NCBI GenBank assembly: GCA_026390555.1
Contig: JAPLFS010000044.1
Coordinates: forward strand, 1 to 48,637
Reading direction: 5' to 3'
Length of the DNA: 48,637 nucleotides
From: Pseudomonadota bacterium
Lineage (GTDB): Bacteria; Bdellovibrionota_C; UBA2361; OMII01
Part shown: in pieces, positions 26,144 to 34,365 of the stretch
Numbering within the stretch: the first letter of the stretch is position 1
Layout: each line of letters starts with the position of its first letter
The notes under the pieces: model-generated
Told to the model about the DNA's origin: nothing
The model's database searches: none
What the model saw: only the letters and a program-made list of their open reading frames with translations
Translations under genes and position numbers: made by a program

Positions 26144-26728
26144 ATGCAAATCCTGATGATCGATAACTACGACTCATTCACCTACAATCTGGTGCAGATC
26201 CTCGAGTCTTTTAGCGGAGTCTCGGTGACCGTTAAGAGAAACGACAAGCTTACCCTTAATGAGGTCTCTACATTTGAAAAGATAGTGCTTTCACCTGGCC
26301 CAGGCATCCCCTCAGAGGCTGGGATTATGATGGATATAGTGAGGAACTTTGCTGAAACAAAGAGCATCCTCGGCGTTTGTCTTGGACACCAATGCATCGG
26401 CGAGGTTTTCGGCTCACCGCTATTTAATATATTAACCCCTATTCACGGCAAGGCTACAGCACTGGAGGTAATAGACCCAGAGGAGCTGCTTTTTATGGGT
26501 CTCCCGAAGAGGTTCTCGGTTGGTAGGTATCACTCCTGGGTTGTGCAACGAACCGCAACGCCTAACGAGGAGCTTAAGATTACGGCAGTTGATGATAGCG
26601 GTGAGATTATGGCGCTTAGGCACTCGAGATTAAACGTGCGAGGTGTGCAGTTTCATCCCGAATCGATCCTCACGGAGCATGGCCGGACTATGATTGAAAA
26701 CTGGGTGGCAGATGAAACAGCAGCTTGA
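26144..26728 (+). CDS. trpG: Anthranilate synthase glutamine amidotransferase subunit
   Basis: A 194-residue class I glutamine amidotransferase that supplies ammonia to TrpE. The triad is visible: Cys in LGVCLGHQCIG, and His and Glu in QFHPESILTEHG. The N-terminal DNYDSFTYNLVQ and LSPGPGIPSEAG oxyanion-loop region are classic TrpG/PabA motifs. The ATG directly abuts the trpE stop, and the gene overlaps trpD by 17 bp. With TrpE broken, TrpG might still serve a PabB elsewhere, as single TrpG/PabA proteins do in some bacteria; that is inference. Confidence 0.95.
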   Translation: MQILMIDNYDSFTYNLVQILESFSGVSVTVKRNDKLTLNEVSTFEKIVLSPGPGIPSEAGIMMDIVRNFAETKSILGVCLGHQCIGEVFGSPLFNILTPIHGKATALEVIDPEELLFMGLPKRFSVGRYHSWVVQRTATPNEELKITAVDDSGEIMALRHSRLNVRGVQFHPESILTEHGRTMIENWVADETAA

Positions 26729-27698
26729 AGAGATACTGAACGGAAAGAGGCTCTCTGTAGAAGAGGCGCGCGTCTTAATGCATCTAGCGCTACAGGAGAG
26801 CACTAATGGAGCACAGCTTGCCGCACTGCTTACGTTACTGCGTGCGCGCGCGGTCACATTAGATGAGCTAGATGGATTCTCACGAGCAGTGCTGGAGCTT
26901 GCAACGTTGCTAGACCTCTCGCCGTATAGCGTTATGGATCTATGCGGTACTGGGGGAGATAATCGTAATACCTTTAATATCTCAACCGCTACCGCGTTTG
27001 TATTAGCTGGAGCGGGGTATAAGGTTGCAAAACATGGCAACTACGGGGTCTCATCCATGTGCGGCTCCTCTAATGTACTTGAGGAGCTAGGGGTTAAGTT
27101 CTCAACGGACCGCGAGGTATTATTGCGTGCACTTGAGGCAACGAACGTCTGCTTTCTGCATGCACCGCTCTTTCATCCCATTCTAGGCAGGGCCCAAGCG
27201 GTACGGCGGGAGCTTGGATTTCGTACGGTCTTTAATATGCTAGGGCCCTTGGTGAATCCAGCGCAACCAGCCTTTCAGATAAATGGGGTCTATGACCGCC
27301 CGCTCTTAAGGCTATATGGATACCTCCTTGCGCGGCGCGGAGCGCACTTTGCAACTCTCTTTACTACGGATGGTTACGATGAGGTCACCCTAACAGCGCC
27401 CCTTGAAATAATAACCAGGGCAGGCAGACGACAATTGCAGCCAGAGGATTTTGGACTCTTTAAGGTAGCACACTCAGAGATTAAGGGGGGGGCATCTATC
27501 GCCGAATCGGCCAAGCTACTTGTGGCGATTCTTGAGGGGCGGGGCTCACCTGCGCAGCAGGCGGTTGTAACTGCAAGTGCGGGACTAGCTATGTGGTGCA
27601 GTGCGGAGCGGGGATTATTAATTGATCATGTTGAGCAGGCGCGCGAGACCATCAGCTCTGGCCGGGCGCTAAAAGTTTTAAAAGATAGCGTGGCATAA
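26712..27698 (+). CDS. trpD: Anthranilate phosphoribosyltransferase
   Basis: A 328-residue enzyme transferring phosphoribose from PRPP to anthranilate. Motifs are LCGTGGDNRNTFNIST (PRPP loop), KHGNYGVSSMCGSSNVLEELG, RRELGFRTVFNMLGPLVNPA and the metal-binding DGYDEVT in place of the commoner D-E. The start chosen is ATG 26712 (MKQQLEEIL), inside the trpG end and preceded by GGGTGG. A TTG 18 bp upstream is in frame but less likely. The variant KHGNYGVSSMCGS instead of KHGNRAVSSKSGS is seen in some TrpD lineages. Confidence 0.95.
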   Translation: MKQQLEEILNGKRLSVEEARVLMHLALQESTNGAQLAALLTLLRARAVTLDELDGFSRAVLELATLLDLSPYSVMDLCGTGGDNRNTFNISTATAFVLAGAGYKVAKHGNYGVSSMCGSSNVLEELGVKFSTDREVLLRALEATNVCFLHAPLFHPILGRAQAVRRELGFRTVFNMLGPLVNPAQPAFQINGVYDRPLLRLYGYLLARRGAHFATLFTTDGYDEVTLTAPLEIITRAGRRQLQPEDFGLFKVAHSEIKGGASIAESAKLLVAILEGRGSPAQQAVVTASAGLAMWCSAERGLLIDHVEQARETISSGRALKVLKDSVA

Positions 27699-27702
27699 AG
27701 AT

Positions 27703-28494
27703 ATGAACATTTTAGGGGAGATAATAGCACATAAGCGCACCGAGGTAGCCGAGCGACGGGGGCTCTATCCAGCGAAGTTGCTGGAGAGTAGCCCATATTT
27801 TAAGGCTACGCCGCACTCCTTACGGAGCTGCCTTAAACGCGCAGAGGGGGTGGGAATTATCGCAGAGATTAAGCGCCGCTCCCCATCGAAGGGTGTCATA
27901 AATAATGAGATCTCAATAGAGCAACTCTCAAGGGGGTATATAGAGGCTGGGGCGTCAGCGCTCTCAATTCTAACGGATACGAGGTACTTTGGCGGTTCTC
28001 TTGAGGATCTAATAACAGCCCGTAGACTTAACTCCTGCCCAGTCCTGCGCAAGGATTTTATGATCGATCCGTATCAGGTAATCGAGGCAAAATCTGTTGG
28101 AGCTGACGTAGTACTTCTGATAGCTGCAGCTCTTAGTCCGGCAGAGGTAAGAAAACTTGGTAGCCTTGCCCGCTCACTGGGGCTTGAGGTGTTGCTTGAG
28201 GTGCATAATGAGCTAGAGCTTGAGTCGCATCTATGCCAAGAGGTCGATCTAGTTGGGGTTAATAACCGAGACCTGACAACCTTTGCGGTTGATATCGGCT
28301 GCTCAGAGCGGCTGGCCCCTAAGATTCCTAGTGAGTTTATTAAAATTACTGAGAGCGGCATCTCAGAGGCCGAGACGATTAGAGCGCTGAAGGGTTGCGG
28401 CTATCAGGGGTTTTTAATCGGGGAGGCCTTTATGAAGACATGCGCGCCTGATCTCGCCTGTCAAAAGTTAATCGAGCAGGTAAGAGAAGGATAG
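27703..28494 (+). CDS. trpC: Indole-3-glycerol phosphate synthase
   Basis: A 263-residue TIM barrel that closes the indole ring in the fourth step of tryptophan synthesis. Landmarks are IIAEIKRRSPSKG with the phosphate-binding serine and catalytic lysine, LSILTDTRYFGGS, PVLRKDFMIDPYQV with the second catalytic lysine, LLEVHNELEL, VGVNNRDLTTF and ITESGIS. It is not fused to TrpF as in enterobacteria. It starts 4 bp after trpD and ends 2 bp before trpF. Confidence 0.96.
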   Translation: MNILGEIIAHKRTEVAERRGLYPAKLLESSPYFKATPHSLRSCLKRAEGVGIIAEIKRRSPSKGVINNEISIEQLSRGYIEAGASALSILTDTRYFGGSLEDLITARRLNSCPVLRKDFMIDPYQVIEAKSVGADVVLLIAAALSPAEVRKLGSLARSLGLEVLLEVHNELELESHLCQEVDLVGVNNRDLTTFAVDIGCSERLAPKIPSEFIKITESGISEAETIRALKGCGYQGFLIGEAFMKTCAPDLACQKLIEQVREG

Positions 28495-28496
28495 TT

Positions 28497-29123
28497 ATGC
28501 GGCGACTTAAGTTAAAGGTTTGCGGGATGCAAGACCCGCACAATATTAGAGCTATCGGTGCGTTGCTACCTGATTTTATGGGCTTTATCTTCGCTCCAAG
28601 TTCACCACGCTGCGTTACGACGCAGCTAGATCTCTCACATCTGCCAGCCTCAATCTGTACGGTGGGTGTTTTTAGAGATCAATCAATTGAGTTTATTAAG
28701 GAGCGAGTTCAATCTTTTGGACTAAAAGCCGTACAGCTGCACGGCGTAGAGGATCTGCGCTACATGGAGCTGCTGCGCGCGGAGCTCCCCGATATTTTAA
28801 TTATTAAGGCCGTTCAGGTCACAGGTATAAGAGATCTGGCTGAATTGAAAGCATTACAAGGAACGCCTAATGTGTATCTATTCGACAGCGCTAGCGCCGG
28901 GAGTGGTCAATCGTTTGAGTGGTCATGGCTCTCTTCGTATCGGGCCGGGGTGCCATTTATGCTTGCTGGTGGAGTAGGGGCGCACAATATAGATAAAGCT
29001 CTTAGTTTAGCGCAGGAGCTGCCAGATTTCTTTGCAATCGACGTTAACTCGAAGGTTGAGTCGGAGATCGGAGTTAAGGATGCAGCTAAGATTAACGAGC
29101 TGTTAGAGAGGATAGCGGTATGA
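28497..29123 (+). CDS. trpF: Phosphoribosylanthranilate isomerase
   Basis: A 208-residue TIM barrel carrying out the Amadori rearrangement of phosphoribosylanthranilate. The catalytic cysteine is in KVCGMQD, and the catalytic aspartate is in YLFDSAS followed by GSGQSFEW. The phosphate loop is LAGGVGAHNI, and the end carries IDVNSKVESEIGVKDAAKI, close to the family's D-x-S-S-G-V-E motif. Free-standing. Its stop overlaps the trpB start (ATGA), so translation is likely coupled. Confidence 0.95.
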   Translation: MRRLKLKVCGMQDPHNIRAIGALLPDFMGFIFAPSSPRCVTTQLDLSHLPASICTVGVFRDQSIEFIKERVQSFGLKAVQLHGVEDLRYMELLRAELPDILIIKAVQVTGIRDLAELKALQGTPNVYLFDSASAGSGQSFEWSWLSSYRAGVPFMLAGGVGAHNIDKALSLAQELPDFFAIDVNSKVESEIGVKDAAKINELLERIAV

Positions 29124-30316
29124 AATTAGCGGTCAGTGAACGGGGATTTTTCGGTGAATTTGGTGGTGCCTATATCCCTGAGATGCTCTATCCCAACGTA
29201 AGAGAGCTACAGGAGAGGTATCTTGAGATATCGCAGGAGCCTGACTTTCAGATCGAATTAGATCAGTTGCTAAGGGATTTTGCTGGAAGGCCAACACCGC
29301 TCTTTAGGGCACAACGACTCTCAAAGGAGTATGGGTGTGAGGTGCTGCTTAAACGGGAGGACCTACTGCACACGGGCTCACACAAGATTAATAATACCTT
29401 AGGGCAGATCCTTATTGCTCGTAGACTTCGCAAGACGCGCATTATCGCAGAGACCGGAGCAGGGCAGCACGGCGTTGCCACAGCAACGGTCTGCGCTCTG
29501 ATGGGGATCTCGTGTGTGGTCTATATGGGTGAGATCGATATGGAGCGCCAGTCTCTAAACGTAGCGCGCATGCGTCTACTAGGAGCTGAGGTGCGTAGCG
29601 TTACGAGTGGCAGTCGCACCCTTAAGGACGCAACGAACGAGGCGCTACGGGATTGGATCGCAAATCCCCATGATACTCACTATATTATCGGCTCGGTTGT
29701 TGGTCCGCACCCTTTTCCGGATATGGTAGCGCGATTTCAGTCGGTTATTAGCGCAGAGATTCGTGAGCAATGTTTAAAAGGTATTCAAGGAAAGCCGACA
29801 CATATTATCGCCTGTGTTGGTGGTGGTAGTAACGCTATGGGGGCCTTTTTTCATTTTATAGAGGATAGCTCCGTTACTCTTATCGGAGTTGAAGCTGCTG
29901 GGTGTGGCGTTAGTAGTGGTCGATCGGCTGCTACAACGGCGCTAGGGAGCCCAGGAATTTTGCACGGTAGCCGCACCCTATTTATGCAGAGCGCAGATGG
30001 CCAGGTTGAGGAGGCGCACTCTATCTCAGCGGGGCTTGATTACCCAGGTATCGGGCCGCAACATGCGCATCTGCATAATGTAGGGAGGGTAGAGTACGTT
30101 AATGTAACTGACGATGAGGCGCTGCAGGCTGCCAAGCACCTGGCGCAAAGGGAGGGGATAATTCCGGCACTTGAGACGGCGCATGCTATGGCGCACCTAG
30201 AGCGCATAAAGTTTAAATCATCGGATAGAGTTGTTGTGGTTATATCCGGTCGTGGGGATAAGGATATGGGTACATATCTGAAGGCGTTTGCAGAGGAGAT
30301 CGGCGATGATAGGTAA
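29120..30316 (+). CDS. trpB: Tryptophan synthase beta subunit
   Basis: A 398-residue PLP enzyme joining indole and serine to make tryptophan. Lys89 in HTGSHKINNTLGQ is the PLP lysine. The N-terminus FFGEFGGAYIPEML, the catalytic segment AETGAGQHGVATAT, the phosphate-binding CVGGGSNAMG and the C-terminal VVVISGRGDKDMGTY are all typical TrpB1 motifs. Full length, 398 residues as in E. coli. It overlaps trpF by 4 bp and trpA by 11 bp, consistent with equal production of the alpha2-beta2 complex. Confidence 0.97.
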   Translation: MKLAVSERGFFGEFGGAYIPEMLYPNVRELQERYLEISQEPDFQIELDQLLRDFAGRPTPLFRAQRLSKEYGCEVLLKREDLLHTGSHKINNTLGQILIARRLRKTRIIAETGAGQHGVATATVCALMGISCVVYMGEIDMERQSLNVARMRLLGAEVRSVTSGSRTLKDATNEALRDWIANPHDTHYIIGSVVGPHPFPDMVARFQSVISAEIREQCLKGIQGKPTHIIACVGGGSNAMGAFFHFIEDSSVTLIGVEAAGCGVSSGRSAATTALGSPGILHGSRTLFMQSADGQVEEAHSISAGLDYPGIGPQHAHLHNVGRVEYVNVTDDEALQAAKHLAQREGIIPALETAHAMAHLERIKFKSSDRVVVVISGRGDKDMGTYLKAFAEEIGDDR

Positions 30317-31115
30317 TAGGTTCAAACAACTTCCAGAAAATCCAGCTCTTTCAATTTTCTTTACAGCTGGATACCCCCGCCTTAACGACACCATGCCTAT
30401 TATTACAGCACTTCAGGCCAGCGGTGTTGATATGGTTGAGGTTGGATTTCCATTCTCTGATCCAGTAGCGGATGGCCCAACGATTCAGGAGAGTAACCTC
30501 GTAGCGCTCGCAAACGGCATGACTATTAAGCTGCTCTTTGAGCAGCTCTCCAAGCTCCGTAGCGGCTCAATTACGATGCCAGTACTTCTAATGGGGTACC
30601 TTAATCCCGTTGAGCGATACGGGTGTGAGCGCTTCTTTGAAGAGGCGGCACGCTGTGGTATAGATGCCCTGATACTTCCAGATATGCCCTTTGATGAATA
30701 CCTTGCGCGTTATCGGCCGCTCTTTAAGAGAAATAGCATTCAGCCCGTATTCCTTATTACTACGCGTACGGAGGATGAGCGTATCAGGGAATTGGATGCC
30801 GAGGATCCAGCGTTTCTCTACGTAGTATCATCCGACGCTATTACTGGGGGCAGGGCTGAGGTCAGTCAGGAGCGCGAGAGATTCTTCAAGCATCTTATGG
30901 AGATGGGGCTTAAAAGCAGGCTTATTGTAGGCTTTGGAGTTTCCGATCAAGAGAGCTTTAACTTAGTAACAAAACACACGGATGGGGCCATTATCGGGAG
31001 CGCTTTTCTTCGCGCGATAGCCAAGATCGATCTAAAAACGACCGGTTCTACAAGCCCCAAGCAGGATATCTCAGGCTCCGTCTCCGATTTCATAAAACAG
31101 ATTAGGCATGGCTAG
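30306..31115 (+). CDS. trpA: Tryptophan synthase alpha subunit
   Basis: A 269-residue TIM barrel cleaving indole-3-glycerol phosphate to indole, which tunnels to TrpB. Catalytic Glu45 (VEVGFPFSDP) and Asp56 (VADGPTIQ) are present, as is the phosphate loop VGFGVSD with IIGSAF. The start is ATG 30306, 8 bp after a strong GAGGAG site; an upstream in-frame TTG at 30288 is less likely. The last 20 residues carry a Ser/Lys-rich extension (TTGSTSPKQDISG) before the final helix. Last gene of the trp operon. Confidence 0.95.
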   Translation: MIGNRFKQLPENPALSIFFTAGYPRLNDTMPIITALQASGVDMVEVGFPFSDPVADGPTIQESNLVALANGMTIKLLFEQLSKLRSGSITMPVLLMGYLNPVERYGCERFFEEAARCGIDALILPDMPFDEYLARYRPLFKRNSIQPVFLITTRTEDERIRELDAEDPAFLYVVSSDAITGGRAEVSQERERFFKHLMEMGLKSRLIVGFGVSDQESFNLVTKHTDGAIIGSAFLRAIAKIDLKTTGSTSPKQDISGSVSDFIKQIRHG

Positions 31116-31145
31116 ACCCCGATAGAGCTGCGGCAGCAGAATTTT

Positions 31146-31174
31146 TTGAGTAGCGTAAAAAGCTTCGGTATACT
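31146..31174 (+). promoter_or_regulatory. Sigma70-type promoter for the 139-residue gene
   Basis: TTGAGT (31146-31151), 17 bp, TATACT (31169-31174); 4 of 6 and 5 of 6 matches with ideal spacing. It lies just after a short GCTG-CGG-CAGC stem followed by six T, which may terminate the trp transcript. The start codon is 41 bp downstream. Confidence 0.6.
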
Positions 31175-31214
31175 ATCTGATATAGTATTAACAGTTGTAT
31201 CTCCGGAGAAAAAA

Positions 31215-31634
31215 ATGGCAAGCATTACTAGCAATCAATTAGGACCCAATGCTCAGCTAGAGATCCTTAAAGACATTATAAAGCAGGGGGGGCGTGTCTA
31301 CCTCTCGCTAGCGGGCCATGAGCTGATAGCCCAGGTGAAAATTGATAATGGGGAATACAAGCTTACAACTTCGCATAGAGAGCTTAACCCCCCGTACTGC
31401 TCAGAGCGCAAAAAGATCTTATTTTTAACAACCGGGGTGCTTGTTAGTGGTACAAAAATAGAGGGACACACTCCACCACAGAGGGACGAAAAATACGAAA
31501 CTACTAGCAAAAGCTCAGAGCTTAGTTCCGCTGAGGTAAGAGATACTCTCCTAAATCTGAAAAAGATAATGAAGGACAACACTCCTACCACTAGAGATGG
31601 ATTGGATAGCCTCCATTTGCCTAAGGCTTCTTAG
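31215..31634 (+). CDS. Unknown 139-residue protein
   Basis: Not recognised. ATG at 31215 follows CGGAGAAAAAA, a good ribosome site, and lies downstream of a strong promoter; a TTG farther upstream would put the start on the promoter and is rejected. The N-terminal 85 residues look like a small alpha/beta domain (LEILKDIIKQGGRVYLSLAGHELIAQ split as helix and strands, then KKILFLTTGVLVSG). The C-terminal third is polar and probably helical (SAEVRDTLLNLKKIMKD). No signal peptide. It is convergent with the PPIase gene, 23 bp away. Confidence 0.6.
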   Translation: MASITSNQLGPNAQLEILKDIIKQGGRVYLSLAGHELIAQVKIDNGEYKLTTSHRELNPPYCSERKKILFLTTGVLVSGTKIEGHTPPQRDEKYETTSKSSELSSAEVRDTLLNLKKIMKDNTPTTRDGLDSLHLPKAS

Positions 31635-31657
31635 CCTCCCTCAAGCTAGATTAGTCT

Positions 31658-32710
31658 TTATTCGCCTAACGGTGCCGCAACTGGATTCCTTAAGGCAGCA
31701 AGCTCTGGCACAAGGTATTCAATCTTTGCAGACTTACGGAGCTGGCTGATACGCTCCATTAGTAGTCTATCGTGCGCTTGAGCCATAACAAGGTAGCGCA
31801 CCTTATCCTTAGATGTTTCGTAGTCAGGGCTGCCAGCAACCTGACGCTCCTCAACTTTAATAATATGGAATCCGTACTCCGATTGTACTGGGTCGCTGAT
31901 ATCACCTACTTTAAGTTCAAAGGCAGCTTGTTCAAATTCGGGTACCATCATGCCGCGCTGAAAGAAGCCGAGATCTCCACCCTCAAGTTTTGTGGCCTCA
32001 TCGTCCGAACTTTCGCCAGCTAATTGTGCAAAATCAGCCCCTGGAGCAAGCGCCTTAGTGCGAATCTCAGAGATCTTTTTGCGGGCCGCTGCGATCTGTT
32101 CCGGTGTTGCTTTAGGATCGATCTTAATTAGGATATGACGGGCCTTAACCATCTCTGGTGTTGCATAGAGGTCGGGATTCTCTGTAAATGATTTTTTAAG
32201 GTCAGCCTCAGAAACCGTAAAGTTCTTGAGTATCTCCTGTTCAACGTAGCGTTCAATCAATAGCTTGTTGTTGATATCATCTGAGAATCGTTCCCAGGTG
32301 GTGCCATACGAAGAGAGCGTAGTATTAATGCTCTCTCGGCCACCCTGCTCAGCAACTAGTGCGTCAAAGGATTTTTGTAGCTCTGCAGGATCGTAACTTG
32401 GAGAGCTCTTGGCGGCCTTGACCAACAGATCCCTATCAATCTTAGAGGCGAGGATTGAGATCTTTAAGTTTATCAGGTTTGCAGGGTCATCCTTGATGGT
32501 CTCAACCATAGCTTGAAGCTCCGGTTGCTCAAGCTCGCGGTTAATATCTGCTACTGTAATCTTTTCTCCGTTGAGTGTAGCAACGATGGTGTTAGGATCG
32601 TTTAAGAGAGAGCTATTCTGCGCCGAAGAGAGCGGGGTAGCAGCGGCGATATGGATCACAGAGGCAGCGACAATTACGATCGTACAGGCGGCTTTAGATA
32701 GGTGCTTCAT
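31658..32710 (-). CDS. Periplasmic parvulin-type peptidyl-prolyl isomerase (SurA/PrsA-like)
   Basis: A 350-residue exported foldase. The signal peptide (residues 1-24) ends at AAA. A SurA-N-like helical domain begins IVATLNGEKITVADINRELEQPEL. One parvulin domain (about 188-290) contains KARHILIKID, FAQLAGESSDDEATKLEGGDLGFF, PEFEQAAFELKVGDIS and the terminal YGFHIIKVEER. It helps outer-membrane or periplasmic proteins fold. SurA has two parvulin domains, so the single-domain layout is closer to PpiC/PrsA-type proteins. Monocistronic, between two convergent/divergent neighbours. Confidence 0.9.
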   Translation of the reverse strand: MKHLSKAACTIVIVAASVIHIAAATPLSSAQNSSLLNDPNTIVATLNGEKITVADINRELEQPELQAMVETIKDDPANLINLKISILASKIDRDLLVKAAKSSPSYDPAELQKSFDALVAEQGGRESINTTLSSYGTTWERFSDDINNKLLIERYVEQEILKNFTVSEADLKKSFTENPDLYATPEMVKARHILIKIDPKATPEQIAAARKKISEIRTKALAPGADFAQLAGESSDDEATKLEGGDLGFFQRGMMVPEFEQAAFELKVGDISDPVQSEYGFHIIKVEERQVAGSPDYETSKDKVRYLVMAQAHDRLLMERISQLRKSAKIEYLVPELAALRNPVAAPLGE

Positions 32711-32884
32711 GGTATGTATCTCTTGGAACGTTAAAGCTAAATAGTTACTAGAGAGTAGTTTTCAATGCCGGGCGAAGCAAGGCTTTTTCCCTTCGAAATA
32801 TTAGGGTGCAGGGCTCTATCTCTTGTGCAAAGCCAGCAGTTAGGACTAGTTTTATGCATGGCGGATATGTAGGAGGGGAGGAGA

Positions 32885-33526
32885 TTGGACGAACAAATAA
32901 AGGCCTTACGCAAGGAGTATAAAAGCGGCACCCTCGATCAGTGGATCGTGGATTCCTCGCCGTATCTGCAGTTTCAGGCTTGGTTCGAAGCAGCGAAGCT
33001 CTCTGAGTCATCTGAAGCAAATGCCTGCGCGCTAGCAACCGTAGGCGTTGATCTAAAGCCATCGGTAAGGATGGTACTACTAAAGGGGTTAGACGAGCGG
33101 GGCTTTGTTTTCTTCACTAATTACGAGAGTAAAAAAGGGGTGCAGTTAGCGCAGAACTCGCAGGCGGCACTTCTTTTTTATTGGCCCTCCCTGGAGCGGC
33201 AGGTACGGATAGAGGGCACCGTAGAGCAGATTAGTGAGCAGGATTCAGACGCATACTTCCAAACGCGACCACGCAATGCCCAGCTGAGCGCCGCAGTATC
33301 ACAGCAGAGCCGCGTGGCGGACTCCAGGGCCCAGATTGAGGGTGCCTATATAGATCTAGAACTTGCGACCGCAGGGGCTATCCTAGAGCGCCCCACGCAG
33401 TGGGGTGGATATCGAACTCTTCCGGCTACCTTTGAGTTCTGGCAGGGCAGGGAGGGTAGGCTACACGATCGAATTTTGTACTCCCTTAGCGCAGGTATCT
33501 GGAGGATAGATCGCTTATGGCCATAG
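32885..33526 (+). CDS. pdxH: Pyridoxamine 5'-phosphate oxidase
   Basis: A 213-residue FMN flavoprotein that oxidises PNP or PMP to pyridoxal 5'-phosphate, the cofactor of the nearby TrpB. Landmarks are ALATVGVDLKPSVRMVLLKG, FFTNYESKKG, LLFYWPSLERQVRIEG, and the C-terminal PDXH signature FEFWQGREGRLHDRILY followed by WRIDRLWP, which supplies the PLP-binding Arg/His. The start is TTG at 32885 with a very strong GGGAGGAG site six bases before. It overlaps the next gene by 10 bp. Confidence 0.95.
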   Translation: MDEQIKALRKEYKSGTLDQWIVDSSPYLQFQAWFEAAKLSESSEANACALATVGVDLKPSVRMVLLKGLDERGFVFFTNYESKKGVQLAQNSQAALLFYWPSLERQVRIEGTVEQISEQDSDAYFQTRPRNAQLSAAVSQQSRVADSRAQIEGAYIDLELATAGAILERPTQWGGYRTLPATFEFWQGREGRLHDRILYSLSAGIWRIDRLWP

Positions 33527-34362
33527 AAGCCCCATACATAGCCCTTATGGGTGGGGGGTATACCCTGACTAAGGTAGCCCAGAGGTTAAAACCTGGTAGC
33601 TTTGTTATCACCTCGCGCTCTGCTGCGCAGTGCGCCGAGTGGCAAGCGCTGGGATGGGCCTCTCAGAGGCTCTCTCTGGAGGAGAGCGAGAGTGTGGTTA
33701 GTTTTTTTAAAGCATATCCGGAGCTCACTGTTCTAGTTGATAGTGTTCCGCCGCTACGAGAAGCAGTTGACCGGACAATGGGTGTAAAACGTGTTGTGCA
33801 CGCCCTAGCGACCACTAAGATTACGAGGGTAATTTACCTAAGCACTACCGGAGTTTTTGGCGTAAGGGACGGCTCAATAGTTGATGAATCCACGGTGCCT
33901 GCGCCCTGGAATCCACAGGGCGAGGCGCGCTATCTCTCAGAGTTGGCGTACCGCAGTAGTGGTAAAATGGTAACCGCCCTAAGGTTGCCAGCGATCTATG
34001 GCCCCGGCCGTAGTATGGTAGATTCAGTTATAAACGGCACCTATCGCATGGTTGGAGACGGGGATAGTTGGAGCAACCGAATCCATGTTGAGGATCTAGT
34101 TTCGATTATTATTAGCGCAGTAGAAGCTTTGGAGCTTCCAGAGGTTCTGTGCGTTAGCGATGATCATCCCGCTCGAGTAAGGGATGTTCTCTCCTTTATC
34201 TGTGCACGGGAGGGGGTGCCGTTTCCCGCTTATATATCAGAGCAGGAGGCGCTGCGCGCAGGATCATATACACGGCTATCTAATCAGATTATAAAAAACG
34301 ACTTAATGAAAAAGCTACTTGCGATTACTCTACGGTATCCCTCCTATCGTGAGGGGCTATAA
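33517..34362 (+). CDS. NAD-dependent epimerase/dehydratase-like protein
   Basis: A 281-residue extended short-chain dehydrogenase-like protein. The N-terminal nucleotide loop is IALMGGGYTLTKVAQRL, a degenerate GxGxxG. VIYLSTTGVFGVRDG with ARYLSELAYR stands in for the YxxxK region: the tyrosine-lysine pair is changed, so dehydrogenase chemistry is uncertain. LRLPAIYGPGRSM, NRIHVEDL and VLCVSDDHPARVRDVL follow the YeeZ/SDR pattern. The natural substrate is unknown. Its start lies inside the pdxH end and it precedes the methyltransferase by 3 bp, so the three are one operon. Confidence 0.8.
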   Translation: MAIEAPYIALMGGGYTLTKVAQRLKPGSFVITSRSAAQCAEWQALGWASQRLSLEESESVVSFFKAYPELTVLVDSVPPLREAVDRTMGVKRVVHALATTKITRVIYLSTTGVFGVRDGSIVDESTVPAPWNPQGEARYLSELAYRSSGKMVTALRLPAIYGPGRSMVDSVINGTYRMVGDGDSWSNRIHVEDLVSIIISAVEALELPEVLCVSDDHPARVRDVLSFICAREGVPFPAYISEQEALRAGSYTRLSNQIIKNDLMKKLLAITLRYPSYREGL

Positions 34363-34365
34363 GCT

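Noticed and set aside
26694-26711. TTG start for trpD
   Set aside because: ATG 26712 gives the family-typical N-terminus and a better ribosome site.
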